Assembly (NCBI RefSeq): GCF_014805685.1 | Contig: NC_060892.1 | Span: 5,601,490-5,665,489 of the forward strand | From: Silurus meridionalis | Lineage: Eukaryota > Chordata > Actinopteri > Siluriformes > Siluridae | Direction of reading: 5' to 3' | Length of the DNA: 64,000 nucleotides | Shown: in pieces, positions 1-13,119 of the stretch | How the letters are laid out: the number at the start of each line of letters is the position of its first letter | How positions within the stretch are numbered: position 1 is the first letter of the stretch | The notes under the pieces: model-generated | What the model was told of the DNA's origin: nothing | The model's database searches: none | The model's input: the letters and a program-made list of their open reading frames with translations, nothing else | Made by a program: the position numbers and the translations under genes

Positions 1-60
1 GAATGAGATAAATGTTAGTCACTTTGGATAAGGGTGTCTGCCAAATGCCATACATTTCAA
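1..60 (+). repeat. 3' tail of a tRNA-derived SINE or its partner LINE
   Basis: The window opens inside a repeat whose last bases read like 'GGATAAGGGTGTCTGCCAAA'. The same tail ends the SINE copies near 19.15 kb and 41.04 kb and the LINE 3' end at 17.34 kb. The 5' part lies outside the window, so SINE and LINE cannot be told apart here. Confidence 0.5.
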
Positions 61-85
61 TGAGTCAGGTGTCCCCTTAATTTAA

Positions 86-192
<107 letters not shown>

Positions 193-387
193 TAATAATA
201 ATAATGTACAATAACCAGATAATATAATATTTAATATGTTTAAATTATACTATATTTAATTATTATTTCTATAATTATTCTAAAATATTAAAATGTTTTT
301 ATTTTATTTATTATTCAAACAATAATAATTATATTTAGACAGACATTCAGGCAGATAAATACATAGACAGCAAATGTACAGACAGAC

Positions 388-410
388 ACACACGCACGTA
401 TGCACGCACG

Positions 411-467
<57 letters not shown>
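388..467 (+). repeat. (CACG)n/(CA)n microsatellite
   Basis: ACGC-type units lead into an uninterrupted CA tract of more than 40 bp. A second, short CA tract lies at 765-786. The intervening sequence has no recognisable gene. Confidence 0.9.
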
Positions 468-468
<1 letters not shown>

Positions 469-990
469 TGGTCAAGGGGTGATGTGTTGTGATGTGTTTA
501 TCATTGACTCGATTTCTTCATTCACTCGTGTTAATAGTAAGTAAATTCCACAGTCATGTGTCAGTCTGTGGGTATGAACATGATTAACACATGAAGCAGA
601 ATGACTCAGCATGAATGCTCGGCCTGATGGTCATTCTGCTACTGTGCTCTGGGCTTTCACACAAATCCCACAGCGACTCGCTGTGAGCACTCTCATCCTG
701 CCTGTTTATAAAGAGGCTTTGCAGATTTATGAACAATAGATGACTTTGTGCTATAAGCACAAGTGCACACACACACACACACACACTAAAACCAGGACGG
801 AAAAACTGTGACATGGATGAAAGCAAGAGTTTTGGTCAGTTCTGTTCTCAAGTTAGAGGAAATCCAGCATGTGAAATGATCGCATGACCCTTAATAGTCC
901 ATATGTGGACAAATTGTATTGTTCTGGCATTCAATTTGCTGAATTTGCTTTTTTTTGGCGAAAAAAGGGCTGGTGAGGAAACAAATGTTT

Positions 991-1108
<118 letters not shown>

Positions 1109-1489
1109 TATTGCAAATTGTATCCATATGGTATTGTATTAATTTGTATTGTATTTATTGTACAGTATTCATTGTATTGCTGTAATGCAACTGAGCAGGA
1201 ATGATGATGTAAGAATAATGTGAATGAAAAAGTATAATGTGTCATTTTAAAATAAATAAAATGTTATTGTTGGCATATTACAGTGGTATAAGAGGAATTG
1301 AAGAGGAATTAAAAGGAATTATACTTGGGACAAGCAGTTGCAGGAAAACCCTTGGGGTAAAACTCGGGTTAAAAACTGTAACTTCTCTTCATTACACATG
1401 CCATTTTAAGATTTTTTTTTCCCATACCAAACCTTCCCCTAGTGTGTTATTCCTTGAACAATCTTAATGCAATTGTTAATAATTTAACA

Positions 1490-1925
1490 TGCACCATACA
1501 GACAAAGGATAAATTCTGCAGCTGACTTTTTCAGCCATATGTGGTTCTTCCCTAAACTGTTACCACAGATTTAAAGGCACGCCGTTATATAGGAGGTTTT
1601 TTTTTTAGGAGGAAGCAATACATATCCCCTACACTTGATCTAGTAGATCCAAACTTGTTCCAGCATGACAATGCGCCTGTGCACAAAGCCAGCTCCATGA
1701 ATGTATGGGTTACATGAGAGTGGAAGATCTCCTACTATAGAGCTCTAACCTTAACCCTATATAAAACTTTGGGATTAATTGGAATGCTGACTGCACCCCA
1801 GGTCTCCTCAGCTCACCTACATCAGTACCTGATTTTACTAACACCCTTGCGGATGACTGAACACAAATCTCCATAGTGACAATCCAAAAATGTAGTGGAA
1901 CTTCATCCCAGAAAGCATATACTGC
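1490..1925 (+). mobile_element. Degraded Tc1/mariner-derived repeat (TATATGGAC family), copy 1
   Basis: This sequence aligns by eye with copies at 5700-6087, 11762-12240, 43673-44130, 48776-49266 (minus) and 55381-56660 (split). Shared landmarks are 'CCATATGTGG', 'TTCCAGCATGACAATGC', 'TGACTGCACCCCAGG' and 'CATCAGTACCTGA'. In the best-preserved copies one stretch translates as a [15 protein letters not shown] run, the motif found near the C-terminus of Tc1 transposases, so the family looks like a non-autonomous Tc1 relic. This copy lacks clear terminal repeats and has no open frame. Confidence 0.65.
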
Positions 1926-1949
1926 TCTGAGTTCATTTTAATTCACACT

Positions 1950-4900
1950 CTTATTGTGCACTATAGGGGAAACTCCAGCAACTACAATCTGTAAAATACT
2001 AATATTTGTGACTTACGTGAATTTATATAGTTTTGTGTTCACTTGTAGTAGGGATGTGGCCATCATGTATGTTGGCTGTAGAGTTTTTGGTACGAAAGTT
2101 GAGAGAAGACTATTTGTCTTTCTTTTGTGTGTGTTTTCTTTTGGCAGGTAATCTAGTTTTAAGAAGGGAGTGGTTTTGTTTGTTATTTGAGCCTCAGTCC
2201 AACCTGAACGTCCAACTGTTATGTATTTGTTTATAGTATATTATCTTTATACATCACTGTTCATCGGTTTGTGCCTTATTCCTGGAACTTTCTGGGCACC
2301 ACATACTTTTGTTATCGACCTTTCACACCTACAACCCTGTGCCTTTACTCACACTGTGTGGACTAAAGCTTGGACCAGGCCATGATAATACTTTTAAATG
2401 AAAAGAGAAAAGACATAATTACAGCTTATCATTGCAGTCCATGCTGCCAGAATGATTCTGTGCTAATATTAAGAATGAATAGATTGGCTTGATAACCATC
2501 AAATAGAAAGCTTTCTAAATAAATCCCCCAATAGATGTGGAAACAGCTGACTGGTGGATCCATTGTGCCTGTGGACCATGTGCTTGACAATAACAAAGAG
2601 CAAACAGAGTGTGCTGATGTGCTTATAAATAAACAAGACAAAAAAAAAGGGCCACAGCAGTTTCATTGAGGGCTTGTTGGTTGCAAATGTGTAGGACAGT
2701 GAAGTTTGGGAAAGAACCTTAAGCAGGAGGAGATCAAGGTCGAATGGAGAAGTGCAGCTGATGCACTGCGTACTGATATCACTTCGAACAAAATGTAAGT
2801 CCCTCGAAGCCGGACACTTTTTTGGTGGGCTCACAGTTCTCAGAGACGACGTACCAAAAAAGTGGTCTCCATGGAGCGACGAAAAACTGTCGAGTTCTGA
2901 AAAGAGAAAAGAGGAACAAGTCTTTTGTTGGAGGAAACAACCCCCCTTTCAACCCTCTTTTCCTCTCTTCTCCATTCCTCCTATTCTAAATCTCTCTCCC
3001 AGTCATTCCAGCCAATGATTTAGTGCTCTGCTGCGGTTTGAGCCTGAATGCCGAGAGCTCTGTATTGTTTGGATCCTTCGAAGTTTTTCAAGCACCATTC
3101 TGTATAAGTCCCTTCTATAAATGTAAGGAATAAAATATGACAAAGCGGTGTGGTGAAACAGAGTTACCGGGACCTTCTGAAGTTCATTATTTTCTAGGAG
3201 AAGCATGTACTTGTGCATTTTATTCCTTTTACACCACTGTAATTTTCCATTGGCACATCTTATTTTATATATATATCTAAAACAACACACTTTATCATGC
3301 TTATTGGTTCATTTTAATGCCGTGCATTTGGTACCTGGGCCTTCAGTGGGGCCTTACCTGACTTAATCCACCTCTTAATACCACTACTATCACATTGCGA
3401 TTATAGACACCATCAATACTGTACAAAAACACAATATAACAACATGTGGCATTACAGACAGAGGCATTTCACATATGGAGGGTGAATACCATTTTACTGA
3501 AGCAAGAAACCCAGTTAAGACTCCAAACCTCCACACTACAACTTCAACTGTGCACCAACATCATCTAAAACAGTTCAGAATCAATATTTGTCTAATAACA
3601 TGCCAAAAAAAATTCTTAATAAAATAAAACCTACTCACCAGAGATGCAGACTCATAATTTGCACCACTCCTCTGAGATTGTAAGTCAGTGGTACCGCTCA
3701 TATTAACTGGTCTGGAAGTGGTGAACAAACCCTTTCTCAGCCTGAGACAAGCTTGCCAGCGTTAGGGTTCCCGACCTCCTCACAATGTCTAGCTTTTCTT
3801 GGAAATGAATTTTTAAGTATGCCTGAGACCAAATCAATTTCTCTTCCTCTGTAGGCATAAAAAAAGTCTAACTCAGATGTATTTAAGCGCTCTACACATG
3901 TGTTTTTGCCAGTTGAACTCGGCTGTAACAGTTTCCCTCTGACTAACCAATCAGAGGACTGAAAAATGCTGCCGCTATTCTGGGCCAGCTAGCTGCCCTG
4001 TGAGGCGAATTTGACATCTGATTGGTTAAAGAAACAGACCTTTGCTAATATTCTTTATGGTGAAAAGGCCAGCAATACAGACTTTGCAGGCCCTGGGCAG
4101 ATTAGATTGACATGGCAGCACATAGAGGCTGAAATCTGAATGGACAAAAAAGCTAACATCCATATACACATACTGGAAGCAGTGCAGCCAAAAGAAACAC
4201 TACGAAATGAAGAGAATAAACTGTTGGTAGTAAATGAATACATTTTCATAGAACAAATATTAGAATTTAAGTTGTAAATGTAGGTCAGTGCTTCTGATAG
4301 TGTTTAGGCTAGCAGAGAAGGCTTTACTGGCCCTGATCGCCGCTCACCACTGGTAAAATGTGTTAGTTCCTGTTCACACTTACAAACAGTATATTAATAC
4401 CCTCACCAGCCTCTTTTCTTCTCTCTTTTGTAAGTTAGGAAAAAATCATAAAGTATAGACTTATTAAAATGTCAATATTTCAAAGCACTAACGTTAAAGA
4501 TTCTTTCCATAAACGTTAACATGAATAATTACCTTTACAACGAAAAATGTCCAGCAAACTAATTCGAGGCAGTAGAAGAATATGGGGAATGGGGATTTTC
4601 ATATCACTGATATACAGTATGTTCATAGAGCCTGGCATGTACACTAAGGGTAGATGTGTTCCTATGAGAGCTTTATGGGCATACATGAGCATACAAACAT
4701 TAGCATTAATGCAAATAATTGAATAGTAGTAATAGTTAAAAAATTTTTTAAACATTTGGCCAGGTTAACCAACAGCATAATAGATGGTATGTGGTTCAGA
4801 GGACATGAGCTCAGAACCATATTATGCTTCTACACCAAACAGTGTGGCTCAATCTAGGACTAGTTGTGTCCTGGCCAAGTGTGCATGTGAGTTATTTAAT

Positions 4901-5699
4901 GCTAACATTCTGAGTTTCTCTCTAACTGTTAGTGAACATCAGAGTCGAGGGTGACAAAAGTTTTCCTTGAATGCAAAACCTAGCACACATTGAAATAACA
5001 ATAACTGATGATCCTTTGGCAAATCAATGACTTGCACTACTGTTAGCGCCGGCCTCATATACTAGCTTGGCTTGCATGGGATCTGGGCAGGAAGTATGAC
5101 ACAGCTCATTTCACTGTGGAAATAAAAACAGCATGAAGGATTATGGGTAATTCACCAGTTGTAAAATGCTATTAGTGACCTGGGCACTTCCTGGCATCCG
5201 GCTGATTTATATGACGTTATGTTCAGGTCCATTTGAGCAGATTGTTACTGAGAACCTTGATTATGTCAGATACCTGACCTTAAAGATAAAACAATACCTC
5301 ACGCAACATGGACTTTTGCAAACGGATTACTATCCAGTTAAAGGCTATGATTTAATATGAAATTCTTAGTTTGTTTATCATACTCTGATACTAAAAGAAC
5401 ATACATGTAGCCTAGCATAATCACCCATAATTGTTTAAAATGGAACATTAGTGCCCTGTTGTTGTTAGTTTCAGCCTTGAACTTTGCTGTGCTTAACCAA
5501 TTTTCTTATTTCCTCCTGCAGATTTCTTGATAATCCCTATAGTCACTCTAGCAAGGCATGAGAGTTTTCCAAATGGCCTTAGCCACCCACTGTACCTTTC
5601 TTCTCAGCATTGTATAAAGGTACAGCTAGTTAAAATCTTCTCTAAACTCAAGGGTGTAGCTTTAATTTGTAAAAGTAAAGTTGGATTCTATTTACCACA
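1950..5699. other. Intergenic DNA, no recognised gene or repeat
   Basis: Open frames here are under about 115 codons, lie on both strands, and show no family motif or splice-site support. The short frames at 2499-2834 (minus) and 2752-3018 (plus) overlap each other and neither is convincing. Base composition is AT-rich throughout. Diverged unlisted repeats could be present. Confidence 0.5.
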
Positions 5700-6086
5700 A
5701 AGTTAGAAGCACACAACTGTATAGGGTGTTTTTGAATGTGGTAGCATTTTCACTTCACTTAATCGATGAGACCATGAAGATATGGTTTACATGGATTGAA
5801 ATGGAAGCTCTTGAGTGGCCTGCTATAGAGCTCAACCTATGGGATGGGTTAGAACATTGACTGTATTCCAGGCCTCCTCACCCTACAGTACATCAGTACC
5901 TGACTTCACTAATGCCCTTGTGGCTAAATAAGCACGTGTCCACACCCACACTCTAAAATCTAGTGTACCATCTTCCCAGAAGACTGGAAATTACTATAAC
6001 AGCAAATGTGGACTAAGTGTGGAATGGGATATTCAAAAAGCACATATAAATCTAAAGGGTCAAGTGTCCACATACTGTAGTTTTGT

Positions 6087-6087
<1 letters not shown>
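5700..6087 (+). mobile_element. Tc1-derived repeat (TATATGGAC family), copy 2
   Basis: It has the family landmarks: 'CAGGCCTCCTCACCCTACAG', 'CATCAGTACCTGACTT', 'ATCTTCCCAGAAGA', 'GTGGAATGGGATATTCAAAA' and a 3' terminus 'GTTTTGTCCATATA'. The 5' half is truncated. The terminus runs straight into the (AT)n array at 6088, which may have grown from the TATA at the element end. Confidence 0.65.

Positions 6088-6171
<84 letters not shown>
6088..6171 (+). repeat. (AT)n microsatellite
   Basis: About 42 AT dinucleotides separate the terminus of one Tc1-type relic (left) from the relic of a different Tc1 family (right). Open frames here encode only Ile-Tyr repeats. Confidence 0.97.
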
Positions 6172-6172
<1 letters not shown>

Positions 6173-6179
6173 TACTTTG

Positions 6180-6605
6180 GATGGCACATGGCACTTTGCA
6201 ATGCCAGCCGAAGCTCTGCCAAAGCTCTCTTTACTTCTGAGAGACTCCGAATCTCTAACATTGCCTTTTTATACCCAATCATCTTACTCACCTGTTGCCA
6301 ATTAGCATAATTAGTTGTTAAATGTTCTTCCAGCTCTTCTTTGTTAGTGCCACTTACTTTTCCAGCCTTTTGTTGCCTCTGTCCCAACTTTTTTGAGACA
6401 TGTTGCTGCCATCAGTTTCCAAATTACCTTGTGTTTTTCTTGAAATAATACATTTCCTCAGTTTAAACATTAGATATGTTTTCTATGTTTTACTGTTAAT
6501 AAAATGTGGGTTTATGAGATTTGCAAATCATTGCATTCTGTTTTATCTACATTTTGATCAGTATCCCAACTTTTTGGGAATTTTGTTGTTGTTCCTATTA
6601 AGGTT
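6180..6605 (-). mobile_element. 5' portion of a Tc1-like DNA transposon
   Basis: Read on the minus strand, this begins with an 'ATTCCCAAAAAGTTGGGATA'-like terminus. A second 'AAAAAAGTTGGGACAG' block and the leader 'GGCTGGAAAAGTAAGTGGCA' follow. This order matches a very common fish Tc1-type element, which I recall from general knowledge and have not searched. The element stops near 6180 before any transposase frame, so it is a 5'-end relic. Confidence 0.6.
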
Positions 6606-8460
6606 CTTCATTTTAGAATCATCTGGCCTATCTATCAGTTCTCATTATTTGGAACAGTTTGGGAATATGTAGTAGACCACCATAACCTGAATTGTCTAGG
6701 AACATTAAATCAAGTTGTACAAGTTGTTGATAGAACACATCACCACTGAAGCCATTGAGACCAGGTGTGAGATGAGTTTAAGGAAATTAGTTTACATCAT
6801 ACAATAAACAGACACGGCTTAATAAACGTTGGTTTATCTTCTTCACTGTATACAACCCAAACCTCTAGCCTTTAGTAATTCTCGAGGAGAGATCTACAGA
6901 TGAACTCCCATTGCTGCATTAATGACGGAAGGTATGCGTCTCATTTTCCAACCCTCACTCTTGCAGTAGGTCTCTGTGGTGGTCCGGACCAGACAGCACA
7001 ACATTAATCTGCCTCGAGCTGGTTTATCCTTTGGTTACTCAGAGCTCTGTCCGCAGGAAGGTTGTTGATGTCTCAAACACGTCCTTGAAACCAGTCGGAA
7101 TGAAAACTGTAGAGGATGTGGTGACCGATTTCCCGAGATTCTTCCCAAAAACCCAAATGAACACAATTCTGCTCAAACTAAAATCCTCACTCCTGTGGAG
7201 TGACTGGTGAGTGGAGATGATTGCATACGGGAAAGTATATCAGGTTTTGAAGAGGTGCGGCTGGCAGCTGACATCAAGGCTGACACGATGGGAGTATGTG
7301 GAAATACCAGTCCAGTTTCTCATCCCAGCTGGGAGACATCAGCATTATTTACCCAGATTATTAGTTTAATCTTTTTTGGTACTCAGAATGATTAACCTAC
7401 TCAGTATTAACCGATTAGTATTAACATTTTATAATTTCCATTTTCATTAAAATTTTGCTCGGTTTGTGTTGGCTGATGCCATGCACTGATAGAATTTCTT
7501 TCATGTAATTGCACCCTTCTTAGAAAGAGTTTTAGAATCCTAAATAAAGAGTGTTATGGTGGCCATCTTGAGCATTCACAGCAGAATTAGCAGGCACAAA
7601 GTGCCATAAATCGTGCCTTGACTTGTAAACCAAGTGTATATGCCGATAAAAAGAAGTGGGTGTTGGTTTGTGCTAACAGAACTACCATCATTAATCATTT
7701 AAAAAAACTTAGTAATCCAGAATGCTGTGTTTTATCTTGTGTTTTTCCATTATTCTTTGGTTGTAATGCATAATAAGATTTTGCAATCCATAATTAAACC
7801 TTATTACAAAGCTAAGCTCATCAATAAAACTCCATGATATGTTCAGATAAACATTACTTCATTACATGACTGTCAGCGAAGATGAGCGCTTCGTAAACCC
7901 TCTAATGCTTATGCATGAATGCATTGCGATTAGCATATTTTCACAGAGCCTTATTAAAATATGAATACGCTGTGTTACCAATCATCTCAGGCTTTGTTGT
8001 AAGTTTTTAATGTCATCAGTCTTTCTAAAAAAAAAACGCAAATGCAATGTGTGAAACAGACATAAATCATCTATACAAATGTCAACAATCACTCCAGTGC
8101 ACTGGTAGGAAGCCAAACATGTGAAGACCCTGAGATATTTTCTGAATGGCACAGAGCCAGGTCTACAGGAAGGTCTTTTTCTGGAGAGTCTTTCAGCCCA
8201 AATGATGTGCAGGTTTTTTTCATTAAGTCGTAATTTACCTTTCAACCGTATAGCATCCATAAATCTATAAAACTTCTTACAGTAAAAATAACTTGTTTTT
8301 ATTTTATTTTGTCATATTTATGTAAAATTATTATATTATATAATATATTAAAATAGATAAATATATTATATAAATAATTATATATATATAATATATATAA
8401 CAATTATAATATAATTTATATAATATAATATATAAAATAATTACCTATATAATTATATAC
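6606..8460. other. Intergenic DNA without recognised genes
   Basis: No coding region is supported. The stretch around 7860-7985 is notable for its non-repetitive sequence and octamer/homeodomain-like words (see findings). The AT-rich run at 8280-8460 is simple TATA-type sequence leading to the next transposon end. Confidence 0.5.
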
Positions 8461-8912
8461 AGAGGTGTGAAAAATTGTTTGCCCCCTTCCTGATTTCTTA
8501 TTTTTTTGCACGTTTGTCACACTTTAATGTCATCAGGTCATCAAACTAATTTAAATATTAGTAAACAACAACACAAGTGAACATAACATGCAGTTTTTAA
8601 ATGAAGGTTTTTATTATTGAGAAAAAACTAAATCCAAAACCACATGTCCCTGTGTGAAAAAGTGTTTGCCCCTAAATCTAATAACTGGTTGGGCCACCTT
8701 AGCAGCAACAACTGCAATTATGCATTTGCAATAACTTGCAATGAGTCTGTTACATCACTGTGGAGGAATTTTGGACACTCATCTATGCTGAATGGTTGTA
8801 ATTCAGCCACATTTGAGGGTTTTCGAGCATGAACCGCCTTTTTTTTAAGGTCATGCCACAGCATCTCAATAGGATTCATAGGATAGGACTTTGACTAGGA
8901 CACTCCAATACA
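8461..8912 (-). mobile_element. 3' end of a Tc1-like transposon with transposase C-terminus relic
   Basis: On the minus strand 8912-8690 translates, with breaks, to the C-terminal part of a Tc1 transposase: N-P-I-E-M-L-W-H-D-L-K-K, then K-P-S-N-V-A-E-L-Q, and an R-W-P-N-Q-L-like end. It is followed by a 3' non-coding end containing 'GGGGCAAACACTTTTTCACA' and a terminal 'GGGGGCAAACAATTTTTCAC'. The N-terminal DNA-binding and most catalytic sequence is absent. It is a different Tc1 lineage from those at 6180 and 9285. Confidence 0.75.
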
Positions 8913-9284
8913 CATGATATTTTGAGTAAATATATATTTATATTAAGTAATAATTATATATTTTAAGTATATTTCTTTTATATACTTTAATTTATTACCT
9001 GTAAATTATATTTGCACGATTTGTAAAAATTCTTTTCAAATTGTAAATATACACACTTTTTTGTTTTTTTTTTGTTTATAGCATTGCTTTTTTGAAACAA
9101 CATAGTATTTGCTATCATTAACTAAAGTGATTTGAACTTCTGTGCACACGTTAGTCAACTTTTTTATTGTGCTTTATAAATGGACTTCACCTTACACGTT
9201 TTATACAATATTTAGCACCTGTTAAAAACTTTTAGAGTTTTTAAGACACACTCATGTTCTTTTTGTTCAAAAACTTACTGGACA

Positions 9285-9840
9285 ATGTAAGAATGTCTGG
9301 AGGAAAGTTCTGTGGACAGATGAGTTTGACAGCTTTGGCTCAAACAGAAGAACTTCTGTAAGAAGGTAAACAGGAGAGAAGATGTTAGCAGACCGCCTCA
9401 CACCCACAGTCAAACATGGAGGTGGAAGCTTAATGGTTTGGGATTGTTTTTGAGCAGATCATTCTGAACCAACATGGCCACCATTCCATACTTCAACACC
9501 ATGCAATTCCATCTGGACCGCAGCTCATTGGAACTGCACCATACAACAAGGCAGTGAGCCAAAACATACATCCAAGCTCTATAATCATTATTTAGAAGGC
9601 AAAACAGTCGGCTGGAGTGTTAAATATCAGGAAATGACCTGCCCAGTCACTGCACCTAAATCCTATTGAAGTGCTCTGGGATGAACTGGATCGCAAGGTC
9701 AGAAAAAAAACCTCCATGGAAGAACACATTTAAAAAGGTTTACAAGAGGCATGGCAAAGTATTTCAGTTGAATGTTTGAAGAAACAAACTGTCCAGATAC
9801 CAAGAGTGTGTAAAAGCTGTTATTCCTGCTAAGGGAGAGT
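9285..9840 (+). mobile_element. Tc1-like transposase relic
   Basis: The plus strand encodes, with stops and frameshifts, W-x-K-V-L-W-T-D-E-F-D at 9300-9330 (the second catalytic D region of Tc1/mariner transposases), then L-N-P-I-E-V-L-W-D-E-L-D near 9655-9690 and a P-R-V-C-K-type C-terminus near 9805. Many substitutions make it a dead copy. No terminal repeats were identified. Confidence 0.75.
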
Positions 9841-11761
9841 TCTGTTGCACTTATATATATATTTTGGTCAAAGTAAATCTTCATAGCATTAAGTGACCTA
9901 GTTTGTTGCATATAAACAAAAGGAATGTGCTGGTGTCTCTCAAAAATTATAATACCAGGTAAAGCATGGTAATTATCAGATAAATGTTTCCAAAGCTGTG
10001 AATGCATTTAAGCACACTCGAACAAAATTCATATTGCATATAAAATCAGGATTATAGTTTGAGTAGAATATAACTGTTCAACAGTATTAGCAGGATGCTG
10101 GAATATTTTAGCAGATGTCTGACCACCGACTCTATTAATATTCGCTCTCCAGAGGGAAGGAATGAGAATAAAAGAAAAGGAAAATATGGGAAGCAGAATG
10201 GAGTTCAAGACCCTCAGATTTCGGGCAGGCAGTGTGATGGGGGTGTACATGTGCGTCCTGAGATTTGCGGAGGCTTTGATGTTGTGTGTGTGTGTGTTTG
10301 TGTGTCAGATATGAACCGTTAAAAGTGCTCAAGTCCAGGAAGAGAGTAAAGGGGGGGTTGGTCAGGACTGTATGGGCCTGGGCGGTATTTTAAAAGAGGC
10401 AGTAGAGCATGCTACTAAAATTTAAATAGGGGATTTCAGTGGAGTGCAGCAGGCCAATGGAGCCGGCAAGAGCTCGCCAGGAGGAGCCGAGCAATTTGCT
10501 AATGAGCCATCGTGAGGATATGAGTTGGAAACCCCCTGGGAGCGGCGCAGTAAATATGCGGGCATATTTAAGTGGGTTTCCGTTAAACCACATGACAGCT
10601 GAGTCATCCTCATTACTTAAAGATGAAGTCGTTTATTAATAAAATGTTTCGAATTGACTCTATTGTTTCCTTCACATGCTATGTGCATCTACGAAAAGAC
10701 AAATATTGAAAATGAAAACATGTCCTTGGGTTGTGATTAATCTTTAGGCCATACAGTGGCCTTGGATTCAAAGGAAGTATAATTACAACTGCAAATGACC
10801 ATTTCCTGAAGGCCTCACTAAGAAGGATAAGGGGAGGGGTTTCTGAAAAAGTTGAGAGGAAAAAAAAAGAGATGTTAGCGATATAGAGGAGTTTATCCTT
10901 GGAGAAATGAATGCCTCTTTCCTCTGTCGATGATGTCACTACAGAAGCCAATGGAAACTTTAAAAAGGCCACTTCAGACACCATGGACATTATGTCATTT
11001 AGGAATAATGACTCACAGCTTTTATTGTTTCTCCAAAACGGGTGAGTCCTTTTGGAAAAAAAGAAGAAACTTGAAAGAATCTTTAGAACAATAGAAGCAC
11101 TGATCCAGACTGTTTATTTAATAACTGCTATGAAGATAAATCAACCCTAAAAAACAAGCAAACCACATGTGGCTTTGTAAACCAAGGTGTGGAGCAAAGT
11201 CCTACACACTTTGGCATTCTGCTATATATTAACAATCTAGTAACAAAAGCTCAAGGTTTGTTTAAGCTGATATGCCACCAAACAAGGGCACGCTGGAAAA
11301 AAAAAGGAAGAAAAGGGAAACAATCAGGGGATGTGAGTCTAGTCAACGGGCTTTGTGGAATTGTGCTTTTTTTTCCGGACTCTATTTGGCATCTACATTG
11401 CTTGGCATTACATCGTGTTCCCCTTTTTAACACAATATTTACTAATGACAAAAGATCCGAATAGAAGATATGATGTGAAAAATGTGAGAAATGCTGGCCT
11501 TGTACTAATGTTTTAAAACCTCTCAAGTATTTCCAAGACAAAAAGACATCAATATTAGGCCAATTTACATTAATATACATCATTTTTTGCATCAGTTTTT
11601 TTGCTATGAAATATTTTTAATTTGTAACAAACATATTTGTTTGGGTATTTTGTAACAGCTGAACCTATGAGGTTTAAAGCGCTTTGTATAGTGTTGACTT
11701 TAGTGTTGACTTTAGTTAAAGTTTCATTATTATACACATTTAAATAGTAAATACACTACAA
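9841..11761. other. Intergenic DNA; contains a unique GC-richer island
   Basis: No gene is supported. Frames at 10390-10639 on both strands overlap one another and read through a non-repetitive, relatively CpG-rich island (about 10430-10625) that may be regulatory (see findings). A short GT run lies at 10280-10302. The remainder is AT-rich unique sequence. Confidence 0.45.
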
Positions 11762-12240
11762 TGCCCAAAGTATTGGGTCACCTGACCTTTCCTGCTATAT
11801 GTGGTTCTTTTCCAAACAGTTACCACAAATCTGGAGGCACTCAATTGTGCAGGACGTCTTTGAATGCGCTTTAATCACAATTTTGCATTCTCTTGAACTT
11901 GGAAACCCAAACCTGTTCCAGCATGGCGATGCCCCTGTGCACAAAGTGAGCTCCTTGAAGATCTGGTTTACATGCTTTGGAGAGGAAGATCTTAAGTGGC
12001 CTGCTATAGAGATCTGATCTCATCCCTACTGAACACCTTTGAGATGAATGTGAACGCTGACTGCACCCCAGGCCTCTTCACTTATATCAGTACCTGTCTT
12101 TCGTAACACCCTTGTGGCTGATAAACACAAATATATATAAGCACACTCCAAAATCTAATGGAACATCTTCCCAGAAGAGTGAAGGAATTTTAAGGGCAAT
12201 TGGGACTAAATGTGAAATGCAATGCTCAAAAGAAGGCAGG
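11762..12240 (+). mobile_element. Tc1-derived repeat (TATATGGAC family), copy 3
   Basis: It starts with 'CCCAAAGTATTGGGTCACCT', a diverged form of the family terminus, and carries all landmarks in order. The transposase-like stretch reads 'CATCCCTACTGAACACCTTT' followed by GAGATGAA, that is P-T-E-H-L-x-D-E. It ends near 'TGAAATGCAATGCTCAAAAG'. It is nearly full length for this family (about 480 bp) and has no open transposase. Confidence 0.75.
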
Positions 12241-12774
12241 GGTGGGGAGAGACTCCAATATCAATTTTGCCCTAAAAATAAATAAATATAAAAGAGGCAA
12301 AGATTTTCAACACACACATTTATCCATAATGTCCTTTTTTACTCAGATTTAAAAAATTTTAAGAATCCAACAAAAAAGATTTTTAATCATTTATTTTACT
12401 GATCTGCCAAGTCTCAAATCAAGCACCAAAATCGGCCATGATGCACACATCCGGCAATTAAAACCGTCCGTGTGGAAACATAGCAAAAGTCCTGTTTGGT
12501 GTCCTGATGATTTACGTAATTTAAAACACCATAATTACTTCAAAACATTTTCAAGAATATTTTGTTTCATGCTCTATGTTGAATATGGTTTCACTAATAA
12601 TAAACATACATTTGCATAAAGCATCCATAACTGTCCATGCCATGTTGGTTAGAGTATTAAAAGCTTGAAAAGTTTTGATTTAAGATACAAACAGAGAGAT
12701 AAACAGATAAAAATGTTCAATTAAGTTAACTCATGACAAACAGTTCTAATGAATATACATTTTAATGCCATAAA

Positions 12775-13020
12775 TTTCAATTTAATTCATTTTTATTTGT
12801 ATAGCACTTTTAAAAATGGACATTGCCTCAAAGCAGTTTTAAAGGGATACAGCAGTTAAAAATAATTGTGTAAGTTTGTTTTTTATAATTGTAAGTTTAT
12901 ACTTAATGAGCAAGACTGTGTAACTGTGGCAAAGAAAAGCTCCCTGAGATGGTATGAAGAAGAAACCTTGAGAGGAACCAGACTCAAAAGGGAACCCATG
13001 GTTCAAGGTCTTTGAAGCTC
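12775..13020 (+). repeat. Interspersed repeat A (GCGCTATACAAATAAA family)
   Basis: Landmarks are 'TTTTATTTGTATAGCACTTT', 'GACATTGCCTCAAAGCAG', 'AATGAGCAAGACTGTG', 'TCCCTGAGATGG' and 'CCTTGAGAGGAACCAGACTC'. The same order recurs at 20072, 23440, 26590, 35090, 40500 and 42018 (plus) and at 23765, 24725 and 28290 (minus). The (TTGAA)n-like end seen at 28520-28545 is typical of a LINE- or SINE-type tail. The family is not named here. Confidence 0.75.
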
Positions 13021-13119
13021 TTTCATTGGTATTGCTGTTGCGAGTGTAATGCAGGAAATAACCTCAACACACACAACCTCCAAAGAACCTCTACTCAAAT
13101 AGGAACCGTTAACTCACAA

